Positions 43,112-52,963 of a stretch of DNA of 64,000 nucleotides are shown in pieces; positions within the stretch are counted from its first letter, which is position 1; every line of letters starts with the position of its first letter. Below the pieces are notes generated by a model. The model saw nothing but the letters and a program-made list of their open reading frames with translations, had not been told where the DNA came from and ran no database searches. The stretch lies in contig CAYSPO010000001.1 in NCBI GenBank assembly GCA_964432945.1, forward strand, positions 1 through 64,000. The letters are read 5' to 3'. Both the position numbers and the translations under genes were made by a program. This DNA is from CAYSPO01 sp964432945 (GTDB taxonomy: Bacteria > Bacillota > Clostridia > Tissierellales > Peptoniphilaceae).

Positions 43112-44071
43112 ATGATAGAGATAAAAAATTTAAATATAAAATATATTTCTGATGAAAATAAGGTCTGGGCTGTAAGAGATGTAGACTTACAACTAGAGCA
43201 AGGTAAATCCTACGGTATTGTAGGGGAGTCAGGATCAGGTAAGACAACATTGGCAATGGCAGTATTAAAGTTGTTGCCTAAGACCTGTGAAATTAATGGA
43301 GAAATCTTTTATAAAGATATTGATTTATTAGATATAAGTGAAGATGAGTTTAAAAAATATAGATGGAAAGATTTTTCAGTAGTTTTTCAAGGCTCTATGG
43401 ATAGTTTTAGTCCTGTTCATAGGCTAAGAACTCAGTTTAGAGATATTTACCATGTTCATTATCCGAAAAAATCAAACGATGAAATAGATAAGGAAGTTTT
43501 AGAATTATTTAATAAGTTTTCTCTACCTCCAAATGCTTATAAGTCCTATCCTCATGAGCTTTCAGGAGGAATGATACAAAGGGTTGCCATTGTGTTAAGT
43601 TTGATACTTAGGCCAAATGTTTTGGTTTTAGATGAAGCTACAACAGCCCTTGATTTAATAAATGAAAGGCAAATTTTAGAGACGATTAATGATATAGAAG
43701 AAGAGGTTAGTTTAATTAGGATTAATATCACTCATGATATATCCGTTGTTTATTCCTCTTGTTCAGATGTGATAGTAATGTATGCTGGACATTTGCTTGA
43801 GAAAGGTCCAACTGATGAAGTTTTTAAATCTCCTAGACACCCTTATACAAAAGGATTACTTGATTCTTATCCAGATATTGCTAAAAGAGAAGGAGAAATA
43901 AAAGGCATTAAAGGAACTCTTCCTGATCTAACTAAAGAATATAATTCCTGCATATTTTATTCTAGGTGTCCTTATAGGCTAGATAAATGTAAAAATATTA
44001 AACCAGAACTAGAAACTGAAGGAAATAGAGTATTTAAGTGCCATAATCCTATAGGTGTGAATTATGAATAA
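43112..44071 (+). CDS. oligopeptide/nickel-type ABC transporter ATP-binding protein (DppD/OppD family)
   Basis: The 319-residue ATPase has Walker A GESGSGKTT, signature LSGGMIQR, Walker B VLVLDEATTALD and a switch histidine in NITHDISVV. The C-terminal extension CIFYSRCPYRLDKC is the Cys-containing tail seen in the Opp/Dpp ATPase pair, where it is known in some members to bind a [4Fe-4S] cluster. It overlaps the partner ATPase gene by 8 bp. Confidence 0.9.
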   Translation: MIEIKNLNIKYISDENKVWAVRDVDLQLEQGKSYGIVGESGSGKTTLAMAVLKLLPKTCEINGEIFYKDIDLLDISEDEFKKYRWKDFSVVFQGSMDSFSPVHRLRTQFRDIYHVHYPKKSNDEIDKEVLELFNKFSLPPNAYKSYPHELSGGMIQRVAIVLSLILRPNVLVLDEATTALDLINERQILETINDIEEEVSLIRINITHDISVVYSSCSDVIVMYAGHLLEKGPTDEVFKSPRHPYTKGLLDSYPDIAKREGEIKGIKGTLPDLTKEYNSCIFYSRCPYRLDKCKNIKPELETEGNRVFKCHNPIGVNYE

Positions 44072-45020
44072 TTATATAAAAATAAAAGATGTAAAAAAAT
44101 ATTATAAATCTTCATCTCATAAAGACTGGGTTAAGGCTTTAGATGGAATTGATTTAGAGATTAAAGAAGGAGAAATCTTAGGCTTAATTGGGGAATCTGG
44201 ATGTGGAAAATCAACTTTAGGAAAGTTACTAGTTGGAATTGAAAAGCCCACTGATGGCGAAATATTATTTGATGATGAAAATCAGCTTGATATTTTGAAG
44301 AAAGATAGAAAAATATTCTATAAAAATGTTCAAATGATTTTTCAAAATCCTTATGATGTTTTTGACAATAGGTTTACCATTGAAAGAATTTTTGAAAGAA
44401 TTTTAAAAAATTATAAACTTGGCGAAAATGCAAATGAAAGAAATAAAATAATGGAAGAAGCCCTAGAGAATGCTTCTTTATATCCTGCTAAAGATTACTT
44501 AGGGAGACTTCCTAGGGAATTATCAGGAGGACAGCTCCAAAGAATAGCTATAATGAGATCTATGCTTCTTCAACCAAAGTTTTTAGTAGCAGATGAACCT
44601 ATAACTATGCTTGATGTTTCTGTAAGATCAGAAATTATAAAATTACTTTTGAAAATGACTAAGGAAAATAATACATCTATACTTTTCATAAGCCATGATA
44701 TTGCTACTACAAGTTATATATCTGATAGAATAGCAATTATGTATCTAGGTCAAATAGTAGAAGAAGCCAATACAGATGAAATTATCAATAATCCTTGTCA
44801 CCCTTATACAAAAGCTCTTTTATCAAATGTTGTTAGTTTAACTGAAGAAAATGATGAAAGAATTTCGTTAAAGGGAGATCCGCCTTCTCCTATAGGAATA
44901 AATAATAAATGTTATTTTTCTGATAGGTGCTATATGGCTAAAGAACGTTGCTTTAAAGAATGTCCTGAACTAATAGATGAGGAAGGTAATCATAAGGTTA
45001 GATGTTTTTATTATAAATAG
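44064..45020 (+). CDS. oligopeptide/nickel-type ABC transporter ATP-binding protein (DppF/OppF family)
   Basis: The 318-residue second ATPase has Walker A GESGCGKST, signature LSGGQLQR, Walker B FLVADEPITMLD and switch His FISHDIATT. The tail CYFSDRCYMAKERCFKEC again holds the cluster-type cysteines. With the DppD-type subunit it forms a heterodimeric motor. Confidence 0.9.
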   Translation: MNNYIKIKDVKKYYKSSSHKDWVKALDGIDLEIKEGEILGLIGESGCGKSTLGKLLVGIEKPTDGEILFDDENQLDILKKDRKIFYKNVQMIFQNPYDVFDNRFTIERIFERILKNYKLGENANERNKIMEEALENASLYPAKDYLGRLPRELSGGQLQRIAIMRSMLLQPKFLVADEPITMLDVSVRSEIIKLLLKMTKENNTSILFISHDIATTSYISDRIAIMYLGQIVEEANTDEIINNPCHPYTKALLSNVVSLTEENDERISLKGDPPSPIGINNKCYFSDRCYMAKERCFKECPELIDEEGNHKVRCFYYK

Positions 45021-45072
45021 AATATACCCCGATACAGGGATATATATAAATTATTACTTAATAGGAGGAAAA

Positions 45073-46734
45073 ATGTTTAAAAAATTATCAAAATTAAAAA
45101 TGTTTGTATTATTAGTTCTTGCAACAGCTATGATTTTTACAGGTTGTTCAGATAATAATGCAAAAAAAGATGATGTAACTGAAGCTGAAAAAACAGAAGC
45201 TGTTACTGAAGCTGAGAAAACAGAAGAAACAAAAGAAGAAACTGAAGAAGCTAAAGATGATGAAACAGCTGGAGAAGGTGGAGTATTTGTTAGAGCTTTA
45301 ACTAAGGAACCTCAAGGTTACAACCCAAATGCTGCTCCAGATAATGCAGCTTACCAAATCCATCAAAATATTTCTAATAAATTATTAAAAATCAATGGAA
45401 ATGACCAAGTTGTTCCAGATATCGCAGAAAGCTGGGAATTTTCAGAAGATGGAAAAGTTTTAACATTCAAATTACATGAAGCTAAATGGCATGATGGGGA
45501 AGACTTTACTGCAGACGATGTTAAATGGACATTTGATACTATCTTAGCTGAAGAAGGTTTTGCATCAGCTTCTCTTGAAGATATTACTGAAGTTAATGTT
45601 ATTGATGATAGAACAGTTGAGTTTGTTTTAGATCAACCAAATGCAGGAATATTAGGAAGTATCGCATGGCAAGGAACTTACATTATGCCAGAACATATTT
45701 ATGCAGGAACTGATTGGTTAACTAATGAAGCTAACCAAAATCCAATAGGAACAGGTCCTTTCAAATTTGTTGAACATAAACCAGGAGAAAGCATAACTTT
45801 AACTAGAAATGATGACTTCTTTGGTGATGTAGCAAAATTAGACGAAGTTAAATATGTAATTATGCCTGATGGTGCTACAGCATACCAAGCATGGTTAAAT
45901 GGAGAAATCGATGATGGTGGCTCTATTCCAGAAGAAGAAAAAGATGGTTTAAGAGATAATCCTGATTATATTGAAATTGAAAAATCATGGCCAAATAAAT
46001 CTTACTTCTGCTTTAATGTTAAAGAAGGTAAATTTGCAGATCCATTAGTAAGAGAAGCTGTTTTATATGGTATTGACCTTGATGATATTTTCAATAGAGC
46101 ATATAAAGGTGTAGGTAAAAATCAAGAATACTTTATTCCTTGGCAATATGACTGGGCTTTAAATGAAGATGTTAAGAGTCCAGAAAGAGATATTGAAAAA
46201 GCTAAGAGTCTTCTTGAACAAGCTGGATATGAAGCAGATGCAGATGGTTACTACTTTGAAACAACTCTAGATACTTTCCCAGGATGGGACGAAACATTCC
46301 CAATCTTCCAATCTCAATTTAAAGAATTTGGAATTAAATTAAACCATAATTCAATGGATGATGCAACTTATGATAAGAAAGTCCTTGAAGATCAAGATTT
46401 TGAATTAACTTGTCTAGGCGGATATATTGGACCAGATATATCATCAATTTCAAATAGAATTGGAACAGATGGTTTTATGAACTACGGTTTATATAGTTCA
46501 GAAGAAATGGACGCTTTATTAGAAGAAGGTTTAAGAACAACTGATGAAGCTGAAAGAGCAGTTCCATACCAAAAAATTCAAGAATTATTAAGAAAAGATT
46601 TACCAGTTGTTTACTTTAGAGATATGTTTGCAACAGATTTCTTAAAATCATATGTTAAGGATCATCCTTCAACAGAAGGTGTTAGAGATAAATGTTCTGA
46701 ATCAGAATATACTTACCTATGGTTAGATAAATAA
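45073..46734 (+). CDS. family 5 extracellular solute-binding lipoprotein (DppA/OppA type)
   Basis: The 553-residue protein has a lipoprotein signal (LATAMIFTGCSD), an acidic Ala/Glu/Thr-rich linker, and the family 5 pattern VVPDIAESWEFSEDGKVLTF, with HDGEDFTADDVKWTFD. It is the substrate-capturing part of the transporter encoded just upstream. ATG 45073 has SD AGGAGG; the longer frame starting inside the ATPase gene is not used. Binding proteins of this class take peptides, nickel chelates or sugars; the specificity is not readable here. A terminator follows at once. Confidence 0.9.
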   Translation: MFKKLSKLKMFVLLVLATAMIFTGCSDNNAKKDDVTEAEKTEAVTEAEKTEETKEETEEAKDDETAGEGGVFVRALTKEPQGYNPNAAPDNAAYQIHQNISNKLLKINGNDQVVPDIAESWEFSEDGKVLTFKLHEAKWHDGEDFTADDVKWTFDTILAEEGFASASLEDITEVNVIDDRTVEFVLDQPNAGILGSIAWQGTYIMPEHIYAGTDWLTNEANQNPIGTGPFKFVEHKPGESITLTRNDDFFGDVAKLDEVKYVIMPDGATAYQAWLNGEIDDGGSIPEEEKDGLRDNPDYIEIEKSWPNKSYFCFNVKEGKFADPLVREAVLYGIDLDDIFNRAYKGVGKNQEYFIPWQYDWALNEDVKSPERDIEKAKSLLEQAGYEADADGYYFETTLDTFPGWDETFPIFQSQFKEFGIKLNHNSMDDATYDKKVLEDQDFELTCLGGYIGPDISSISNRIGTDGFMNYGLYSSEEMDALLEEGLRTTDEAERAVPYQKIQELLRKDLPVVYFRDMFATDFLKSYVKDHPSTEGVRDKCSESEYTYLWLDK

Positions 46735-46741
46735 ATAAAGT

Positions 46742-46773
46742 AGAAACCCTAGATATCTAGGGTTTCTTTTTTT
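46742..46773 (+). terminator. intrinsic terminator
   Basis: AGAAACCCTAGA pairs with TCTAGGGTTTCT, followed by a T-run, at the end of the peptide-transporter operon. Confidence 0.9.
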
Positions 46774-46941
46774 GTATTATAAAATCTTATTTTGCTGGTT
46801 ATTCATAATTAAAATTAATTAAAAATTTGGCTAAAATGTTATATATTTAATATACTTACATAGAGAGTCCTCAATATATTTTGATTTAATTAATGGAACA
46901 ATATACTATGTAATAGCAAATATTATTAGAAGGAGAATATA

Positions 46942-47598
46942 ATGGAAAATAAAGAAAGACTAGATGGACAAAAAGACCACTGGAATTCAATGCTTGGAAA
47001 AAACAAAGAAATGTTTGGAGAAGATCCAAGTTTTTCAGGAATAAAAGCTGCCGAAGTGTTTAAGGAAAATGGGGTTAAAACAATTTTAGAGCTTGGTGCT
47101 GGACAAGGAAGAGATACCTTTTATTTTATAAAAGAAGGCTTCAATGTTCATGTCCTTGATTACTCTCAAGAAGGACTAAACGATATAAAAGCTAAAGCTA
47201 AGGCGTTGGGCGTAGAAGATAAAATAAAGTGTGATCTTGTAGATTTAAGAAAAGAAATATCACTGGAAGATGAATCTTTTGATGCTTGTTACTCTCATAT
47301 GCTATATTGCATGGCATTTACAAAAGCTGAATTAAAGCATCTTACAAATGAAGTTAAAAGAGTATTAAAAGTAGGAGGTATTCAGGCATATACTTCACGA
47401 AATACTAGGGATTCTGACTTTGGAAAGGGAGATCATCTAGGAGATAATCTTTATGTAGATGGTGGATTTATCATTGAATTTATAGATGAAGAAATGATAA
47501 AAGATTATTCAGAAGGTTTTGAAATTATAGAAAATACTGAATTTGAAGAAGGAGGATTACCAAGAGTTCTAACTTTAATTATTCAAAAAAAATTATAA
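46942..47598 (+). CDS. class I SAM-dependent methyltransferase
   Basis: The 218-residue protein has the SAM-binding motif ILELGAGQGRDTFYFIKEG followed by the acidic strand end HVLDYS and a post-motif with DESFDACYSHMLYCMAF. It resembles TehB/thiol-type methyltransferases of small, soft substrates, but the substrate is unknown. It is monocistronic with SD AAGGAG. Metal or metalloid methylation is possible given the nearby sao genes; this is only context. Confidence 0.8.
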   Translation: MENKERLDGQKDHWNSMLGKNKEMFGEDPSFSGIKAAEVFKENGVKTILELGAGQGRDTFYFIKEGFNVHVLDYSQEGLNDIKAKAKALGVEDKIKCDLVDLRKEISLEDESFDACYSHMLYCMAFTKAELKHLTNEVKRVLKVGGIQAYTSRNTRDSDFGKGDHLGDNLYVDGGFIIEFIDEEMIKDYSEGFEIIENTEFEEGGLPRVLTLIIQKKL

Positions 47599-47707
47599 AT
47601 ACATAAACTGCCTTAAAGGAAGTTTTTATAACACAGTCCAAGAATATACATTCTTGGACTATGGAATAAGTATTTATTTTGTGGATAACTTTTGTATCTT
47701 TTTTAAT

Positions 47708-47924
47708 TTATAAATATAGAATTATCCCTAGGATACTCAGGATAATACCAAAAATAAGTTCTAATTTGCCAATCTTTTTAGCATAACTTTAATTTTTTAT
47801 TTCTCTTTTTTTATTAAATTCATACATATTTATTAGATTATATTTTTCTTTGAAATAAATTAAATATCCAAAACTTATGAAAGTTAGTCCTATTAAAATA
47901 ATCAATACTTCTATAAAAATCATA
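47708..47924 (-). pseudogene. degenerate small two-helix membrane protein (DUF3784-like)
   Basis: On the minus strand, reading from 47924 gives MIFIEVLIILIGLT and then a frameshift in a run of four T (47879-47882). With three T it would continue FISFGYLIYFKEKYNLINMY and then meet TAA after REIKN; beyond that stop a second helix GKLELIFGIILSILGIILYL runs to TAA at 47708. Two hydrophobic helices joined by a basic loop of about 30 residues match the DUF3784 layout. The remnant lies just downstream of the dehydratase-type gene. It accounts for most of the 330-bp gap. Confidence 0.5.
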
Positions 47925-47927
47925 TAT

Positions 47928-49100
47928 TTATAACATTTCAATAAAAGCAGAAATTCTTGTTGCTAACTGACCTTTGTCATTATCTGAGTAATCAGTTTCT
48001 ATTTTCATATAAGGAATTCCTAAGTCTTCTTTTATTCCTTTTTCCATTTTAACTGCTTCAATATTAAATGTATGGCAAGATTGTAAAACTACATCAATAA
48101 CCCCATCTACTTGATATTTTTCACAAAGGTGTTTTGTATGCTCTATTCTATCATCATTAGGAGACATAACAGCGCAGCTAATTTCTAGATATCTATCGGA
48201 AATTGCTCTTAAGATATCATCAGCCTCAGTATCTACCATCATTTTCATAGTTCTTTCTCCACCACAGTTATCGTTACTAACTATGATAGCACCATTTTGT
48301 TCAATCACATTACATACCTTATCTATAACTCCTCCAGTTGGACAGCCTGTAACTAGAATTCTTGGGGTATTAGGAGCTACGAGATAATTAGGATCTTTGG
48401 AATATTGTTCTAAGGCTTGATCGATTGTGTTGCTAACTAACTCCGTTGAGTCTTCAACGGTGAATTGAAAAACATTTCTTTGAAGTGAAAGTGCAACTTG
48501 GCTACCTGTTATTGCGGGTGGATTATATCCTTGAATTTCCATTAACTTCACATAACCTTCTCTCCAAGCATTTCTTCTTTTAGCAGCATTTCTAAGGTCT
48601 TCATCAGTAATTTCTATATCAAATAATTCTTCCAATTTCTCTTTTAAAAGTTTACATTCTTCATACCATATATCCCTTGCATAAGACCTATTTTGTGCTT
48701 GGGGTAGTTGCATTATATGAACATCTTTTAATTCCCCAAGAAGTTCATACATTTTTTTCTTACCATCACAAGTAGTTTCACCGATAATTAAATCAGAGAA
48801 CCAAGTATAAGGACAGGTTTCAGTATAAGCAAAACCATATGTACTTTTAATAAGGGGACACATATTTTTAGGAAGAACTTTTTCTGCATCAGGTATAACT
48901 GAATCAGAAGTCCCACATAGACCAACAGCTGAAGCTCCTGCTGCTTCTATAATTTCAGTAGGAGTATAGGAACAAAGAGTTCCAATTAGTCTGCCACCAT
49001 TTTCTTTAAACTCTTTTACATTTACAAAGCCTTCCTTTCTAGCTTCTTCAAATTCTTCAAAAGTTTTAGGAAGTAGGGCTTTTTCTTTTACTTTTTCCAT
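47928..49100 (-). CDS. double-cubane-cluster/2-hydroxyacyl-CoA dehydratase-family reductase, paralog 1
   Basis: The 390-residue protein belongs to the HgdB/YjiM superfamily. Its single-polypeptide form is known as the double-cubane-cluster anaerobic reductase, which uses an ATP-driven activator. Cysteines in suitable places are NMCPLIKS, TETCPYTWF, TTCDGKKKM, TGCPTGG, DNCGGERT and VLQSCHTFN. No activator ATPase (HgdC/YjiL type) is in the window. A paralog lies at 53821, and the two flank a C-S lyase and an ABC transporter. The electron acceptor is unknown. Start ATG 49098-49100 with SD AAAAGAGGTAA. Confidence 0.85.
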   Translation of the reverse strand: MEKVKEKALLPKTFEEFEEARKEGFVNVKEFKENGGRLIGTLCSYTPTEIIEAAGASAVGLCGTSDSVIPDAEKVLPKNMCPLIKSTYGFAYTETCPYTWFSDLIIGETTCDGKKKMYELLGELKDVHIMQLPQAQNRSYARDIWYEECKLLKEKLEELFDIEITDEDLRNAAKRRNAWREGYVKLMEIQGYNPPAITGSQVALSLQRNVFQFTVEDSTELVSNTIDQALEQYSKDPNYLVAPNTPRILVTGCPTGGVIDKVCNVIEQNGAIIVSNDNCGGERTMKMMVDTEADDILRAISDRYLEISCAVMSPNDDRIEHTKHLCEKYQVDGVIDVVLQSCHTFNIEAVKMEKGIKEDLGIPYMKIETDYSDNDKGQLATRISAFIEML

Positions 49101-49248
49101 ATATTACCTCTTTTCCTTATTTTCAAATATTATTATATCAAATTTCCAAGATGTTTTATATTTAATATCTAAGAATATATAAAAAAAGCGTTTTATTATT
49201 TGTCTTACTTCCTATATAATTAAAGAAGGATAATTATTAGGAGGAAAA

Positions 49249-50427
49249 ATGAAATATAATTTTGAAACATTTCAAGATAGAAGAAATCTAGGTTCATCTA
49301 AATACGAACTTATGCTGAAACAAAAGCCTGATGTTAGCGGGGAGATAGTTCCTCTTTCTACTGCAGATATGGAGTTTAATATAGCACCTGAAATTCAAGA
49401 AGGATTAAAAGAGTTTATAACAGACGCTATTCTAGGTTATCAAATTCCTACAGATTCTTATAAAAAAGCAGTAGTTAATTGGTTTAAAAAAAGATACAAT
49501 ACAGATATAAAGCCAGAGTGGATTACTACATCTTCAGGGGTTGTAAATGGTTTTAATGGTGGAGTTTTAGCTTTTAGTAAACCAGGAGATGGAGTTATAT
49601 TAATGCCACCTGTATATGGCCCGTTTTTCGCTGCAATAGAAAACCATAATAGAAAGCCTGTAGCTTGTAATCTTATAGAAGAAGATAACTATTATAAAAT
49701 TGACTTTGATAAATTTGAAGAACTTGCTAAAGATGAAAATAATAAAATACTGATGTTTTGTAACCCTCACAACCCTGCAGGAAGGGTGTGGGCTAAAGAA
49801 GAATTAGAGAAACTTGCTGAAATAGCTTTAGCCAATGATTTAATAATAATATCTGATGAAATACATTCAGATTTTATTTTATCTGGTAATGAATTTACTT
49901 CTTTCTTAAATGTATCAGAAGAAATTCTAAACAATTTATTAGTGTGCCATGCACCTAATAAAACTTTCAATATAGCAGGACTTTCAGCTGGAAATAATAT
50001 TGTTCCAAACCCTGAACTAAAAGAGATTTATGATGAAACTATGAATAAATATAGACTACAAGGAACAAATTCATTAGCTTTAAAAGCAACAGAAATAGCA
50101 TATACAAAGTGTGAGGAATGGGTAGATGAATTAGTAAAAGTAATAGAAGGAAATATTGATTACTTTATAGAAAGAGTAGAAAAACAATTACCTGAGATAA
50201 GAGTATTCAAACCTGAAGGGGGATATCTAGTTTGGATGGATATGTGTCCACTAGGATATTCAGGAGAAGAATTAGATGAGATTTTGATAAATGAAGCTGA
50301 ATTATTTTTAAATCCAGGATCTTTCTTTAAAGTAGATGGAGATTGCTATAAAAGAGTAAATTTAGCTTGCCCAAGATATGTAGTAGAAGATTCGGTAGAT
50401 AGATTAGTGAAAACATTCCAAAAATAA
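49249..50427 (+). CDS. PatB/MalY-type pyridoxal-phosphate C-S lyase or aminotransferase
   Basis: The 392-residue fold-type I PLP enzyme has the MalY/PatB pattern: STADMEFNIAPEI near the N-terminus, FCNPHNPAGRVW, the phosphate-binding SDEIHSDF and the Schiff-base lysine in HAPNKTFNIAGL. Members cleave cystathionine, cysteine or selenocysteine conjugates to a thiol, pyruvate and ammonia. It stands alone with a terminator right after, next to two FeS reductases and an ABC transporter. Breakdown of sulfur (or selenium) amino acids is the best guess; the substrate is unproven. Confidence 0.88.
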   Translation: MKYNFETFQDRRNLGSSKYELMLKQKPDVSGEIVPLSTADMEFNIAPEIQEGLKEFITDAILGYQIPTDSYKKAVVNWFKKRYNTDIKPEWITTSSGVVNGFNGGVLAFSKPGDGVILMPPVYGPFFAAIENHNRKPVACNLIEEDNYYKIDFDKFEELAKDENNKILMFCNPHNPAGRVWAKEELEKLAEIALANDLIIISDEIHSDFILSGNEFTSFLNVSEEILNNLLVCHAPNKTFNIAGLSAGNNIVPNPELKEIYDETMNKYRLQGTNSLALKATEIAYTKCEEWVDELVKVIEGNIDYFIERVEKQLPEIRVFKPEGGYLVWMDMCPLGYSGEELDEILINEAELFLNPGSFFKVDGDCYKRVNLACPRYVVEDSVDRLVKTFQK

Positions 50428-50429
50428 AA

Positions 50430-50463
50430 ACAAAAGTCCTTGGCTTTAGCCAAGGACTTTTGT
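50430..50463 (+). terminator. intrinsic terminator
   Basis: ACAAAAGTCCTTGG pairs with CCAAGGACTTTTGT around loop CTTTAG. The stem sequence is almost repeated at 53788. Confidence 0.9.
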
Positions 50464-50664
50464 TATAGATATTGTATTTTAGTATAATCAATATCTATTA
50501 AATATTTTTAGATTCTTATCAAACTTAAATATATATTGTTTTATCTATTAAGTATAGTTATGGAGATTTTGTAAGGATAGAAAAAAATTATAAATATTGA
50601 TTATTATTTAATAACATATATCATATAGTGAGGAGTTGATATTATTAATATAAGGAGGATTGGA

Positions 50665-51906
50665 ATGAAAAAGAGAGTTTTACTATTAATTACTATGATA
50701 TTTTCATTAGTAATGGTTAGTGCGTGTAGTAATGGAAATGAAACGACAGAAGAAGTTAAAGATGACCAAGTATCAGAAACAGAAGCAGTAGAGAAAACTG
50801 AAAATAAAACTGAAACTGAAACAGATAAAGAAAAAGAAGATTCAGAAGATGCAAAAAAAGATGAGGATAATAAAGATATACCTGTTATAAAAGTTGGTTG
50901 GAATAATGAATTACATACAGGTAATATGCATTTAGCTTTTAAAGCACCTGAAGAGTTTGAAAATAATGATGTTTATTTAAGACCAATTTCTGATCAACAA
51001 TTAGAGCTTGTAAAAGATGGAGAACCACTAGCTATTTTAGAGTTTACTTTAGTTAAAGGAGCTTCAGAATCTGTTACTTTAATGACACAAGGACATATGG
51101 ATATCGCATATGGATCTAGTACAGCTTATATGACAGCTGCAGATCAAGGCTTAGAATGCTCTATTTTATGTCCTGTACAAAGTGGTGGCGTATCTATAGT
51201 TGCTTCTAAAGATGCACCTTACTCTAATTTTGATGAGCTTGTGGAATACGCAAAATCTGAAGAAGTACCTATAAAAGCTGGATATCATTCACCTATTTCT
51301 AGTCCAAGAATAGTTTTAGAATATGCTTTAAAAGAAGCTGGCTTAAATGTTACTGAAGATACTTCAGATTACCAAGCAGATGTAGTTATGACTGACTTAA
51401 AAGGATTAAGTAACTTAGTACCATCATTAAGTTCAAATCAAGTTGAATTATGGGCAGGCCCAGTTCCTCACCCTCAAAATGCTGAGATACAAGGGGTAGG
51501 CAAAATTATCGCAACTTTAGATGAACTGCCAGGTGGAAAATGGGTTGATTTCCCTTGCTGTACAATGAATGTTACAAATGAACTTATTGATACACACCCA
51601 GAAATTGTTGAAGCAATGGTAAAAGCTACTACAGATATTCATGATTTTGCACAAGAAAATAGAGAAGCAACAGCTGACTATTTAGCAGAATTTATGGGAT
51701 TAGAAAAAGAAGTAATCATGAATAATGATACAACTTATTCAACAACTCCTAGCGACAATTTCAAAAATGGTATGAGAATTTACTATGATGCTATGACAGA
51801 AATGGGTAAATTCACAGGAGAATTCCAAGGCAAAGAATTTGATGATATAAAGGATCAAGTATTTGATCTAACTTTTATTGAAAATGTCATCAAAAATAAA
51901 GAATAA
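50665..51906 (+). CDS. ABC transporter substrate-binding lipoprotein (NitT/TauT type) with a Cys pair
   Basis: The 413-residue protein has a lipoprotein signal (FSLVMVSACSNG), a Glu/Lys/Thr-rich linker of about 55 residues, and an NMT1-like binding domain beginning IPVIKVGWNNELHTGNMHLA. It contains LECSILCPVQSGG and a Cys-Cys pair in WVDFPCCTMNV, similar in position to the pair in the sao-linked binding protein at 37581. It lies upstream of its own permease and ATPase. The ligand is unknown; paired cysteines again suggest a thiol or soft-metal compound. Confidence 0.85.
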   Translation: MKKRVLLLITMIFSLVMVSACSNGNETTEEVKDDQVSETEAVEKTENKTETETDKEKEDSEDAKKDEDNKDIPVIKVGWNNELHTGNMHLAFKAPEEFENNDVYLRPISDQQLELVKDGEPLAILEFTLVKGASESVTLMTQGHMDIAYGSSTAYMTAADQGLECSILCPVQSGGVSIVASKDAPYSNFDELVEYAKSEEVPIKAGYHSPISSPRIVLEYALKEAGLNVTEDTSDYQADVVMTDLKGLSNLVPSLSSNQVELWAGPVPHPQNAEIQGVGKIIATLDELPGGKWVDFPCCTMNVTNELIDTHPEIVEAMVKATTDIHDFAQENREATADYLAEFMGLEKEVIMNNDTTYSTTPSDNFKNGMRIYYDAMTEMGKFTGEFQGKEFDDIKDQVFDLTFIENVIKNKE

Positions 51907-52045
51907 TTAGCAAGTTATATAATAATAAATTTTTAAATTTCTTATTATATTTTTAGCTTATAGAAATAAGTTCATATTAAAAATAATAGGTATTTATTAT
52001 AAGAAAATATGGTTTTGGTAAGGGTATAGAATAATATGTTAGGGA

Positions 52046-52075
52046 TAAAGGCTTTCAAAATTGAAAGCCTTTATC
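52046..52075 (+). other. hairpin between binding-protein and permease genes
   Basis: ATAAAGGCTTTCAA pairs with TTGAAAGCCTTTAT almost without a loop. There is no T-run, so it may be an RNA-processing or partial termination site that sets the ratio of binding protein to permease. The rest of this 206-bp gap shows nothing else. Confidence 0.5.
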
Positions 52076-52112
52076 TATTGAATAAGATAAGGTAGGGGTT
52101 GAAGAAATATAT

Positions 52113-52958
52113 ATGGAAAAAAACAAAAAAAATATTTCATCTTTTATTGTTCCAATGATAGCTCCAATATTATTTATAATATTGTGGGAGTTCCTTGCAA
52201 TTAAAGTAGATAATAATGCAGTTCTTCCTAGAGTAACAAGAGTTGCCCAGCATTTTATTAATATAAATGAAGATATAATAGGAATAGGAACAATATCAAA
52301 AAACATCTTATATAGCTTAATAAGAGTTTTTATTGGATATATTTTAGCAATAATTATTGGTCTACCTCTTGGATTATTAATGGGATACTCAAAGGGAGCT
52401 AAAGAATCTTTAAACTTATTTATAAGTATTTTTCAGCCAGTTCCTGCAATTGCTTGGAGACCTCTAGTTTTAGGGTGGTTTGGAGTAAGTTCACTTGCTA
52501 CAATTTTAAAACTCGATTATGGACAAACTTATGCAATTATGGATAATTTTAAAATGTCTATGATATTTTTGATTTTTTTAGGGGCGTTTTTTCCAATATG
52601 GGGAAATACTATGTTTGGAGTAAGTAGTGTAAGAGATGTTTTAGTAGAAAGTGCTCAAGTATTAGGAGCAACAGAAAAAGATATTTTTCTTCATGTTCTA
52701 TTACCTGGGGCAGGTCCAAATGTAGTTAATGGATTAAAGTCTGGTTTAACTGCAGCATGGAGCTGTTTGGTGGCAGCAGAGATGCTTCCTGGAAGTATGA
52801 GTGGATTAGGGTATCTTATAGCCCATGCTTATGAGCTGGCCAGAATGGATTTGGTAATCGTAGGGATAATATGTATAGGATTGATTGGTGCATTATTTGA
52901 TGCAATATATAGTATGATATTTAATAAATATTTTGCTTGGCAAAGGCTTGTAAGGTAG
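52113..52958 (+). CDS. ABC transporter permease (NitT/TauT type)
   Basis: The 281-residue SsuC/TauC-type permease has the EAA-loop ESAQVLGATEKDIFLHVLLPGA and about six transmembrane helices. Where the sao permease has Sec (MSVI-Sec-AEF) this one has SCLVAAEM, with Ala at the Sec position and a Cys three residues earlier. The gene lies after the binding protein and 5 bp before the ATPase gene. Confidence 0.88.
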   Translation: MEKNKKNISSFIVPMIAPILFIILWEFLAIKVDNNAVLPRVTRVAQHFININEDIIGIGTISKNILYSLIRVFIGYILAIIIGLPLGLLMGYSKGAKESLNLFISIFQPVPAIAWRPLVLGWFGVSSLATILKLDYGQTYAIMDNFKMSMIFLIFLGAFFPIWGNTMFGVSSVRDVLVESAQVLGATEKDIFLHVLLPGAGPNVVNGLKSGLTAAWSCLVAAEMLPGSMSGLGYLIAHAYELARMDLVIVGIICIGLIGALFDAIYSMIFNKYFAWQRLVR

Positions 52959-52963
52959 ATAAT

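Noticed and set aside
45021..45072. Small CCC/GGG hairpin before the family 5 binding-protein gene as a riboswitch
   Set aside because: It is too short for a known aptamer, and the gap is only about 50 bp; at most an mRNA-processing site.
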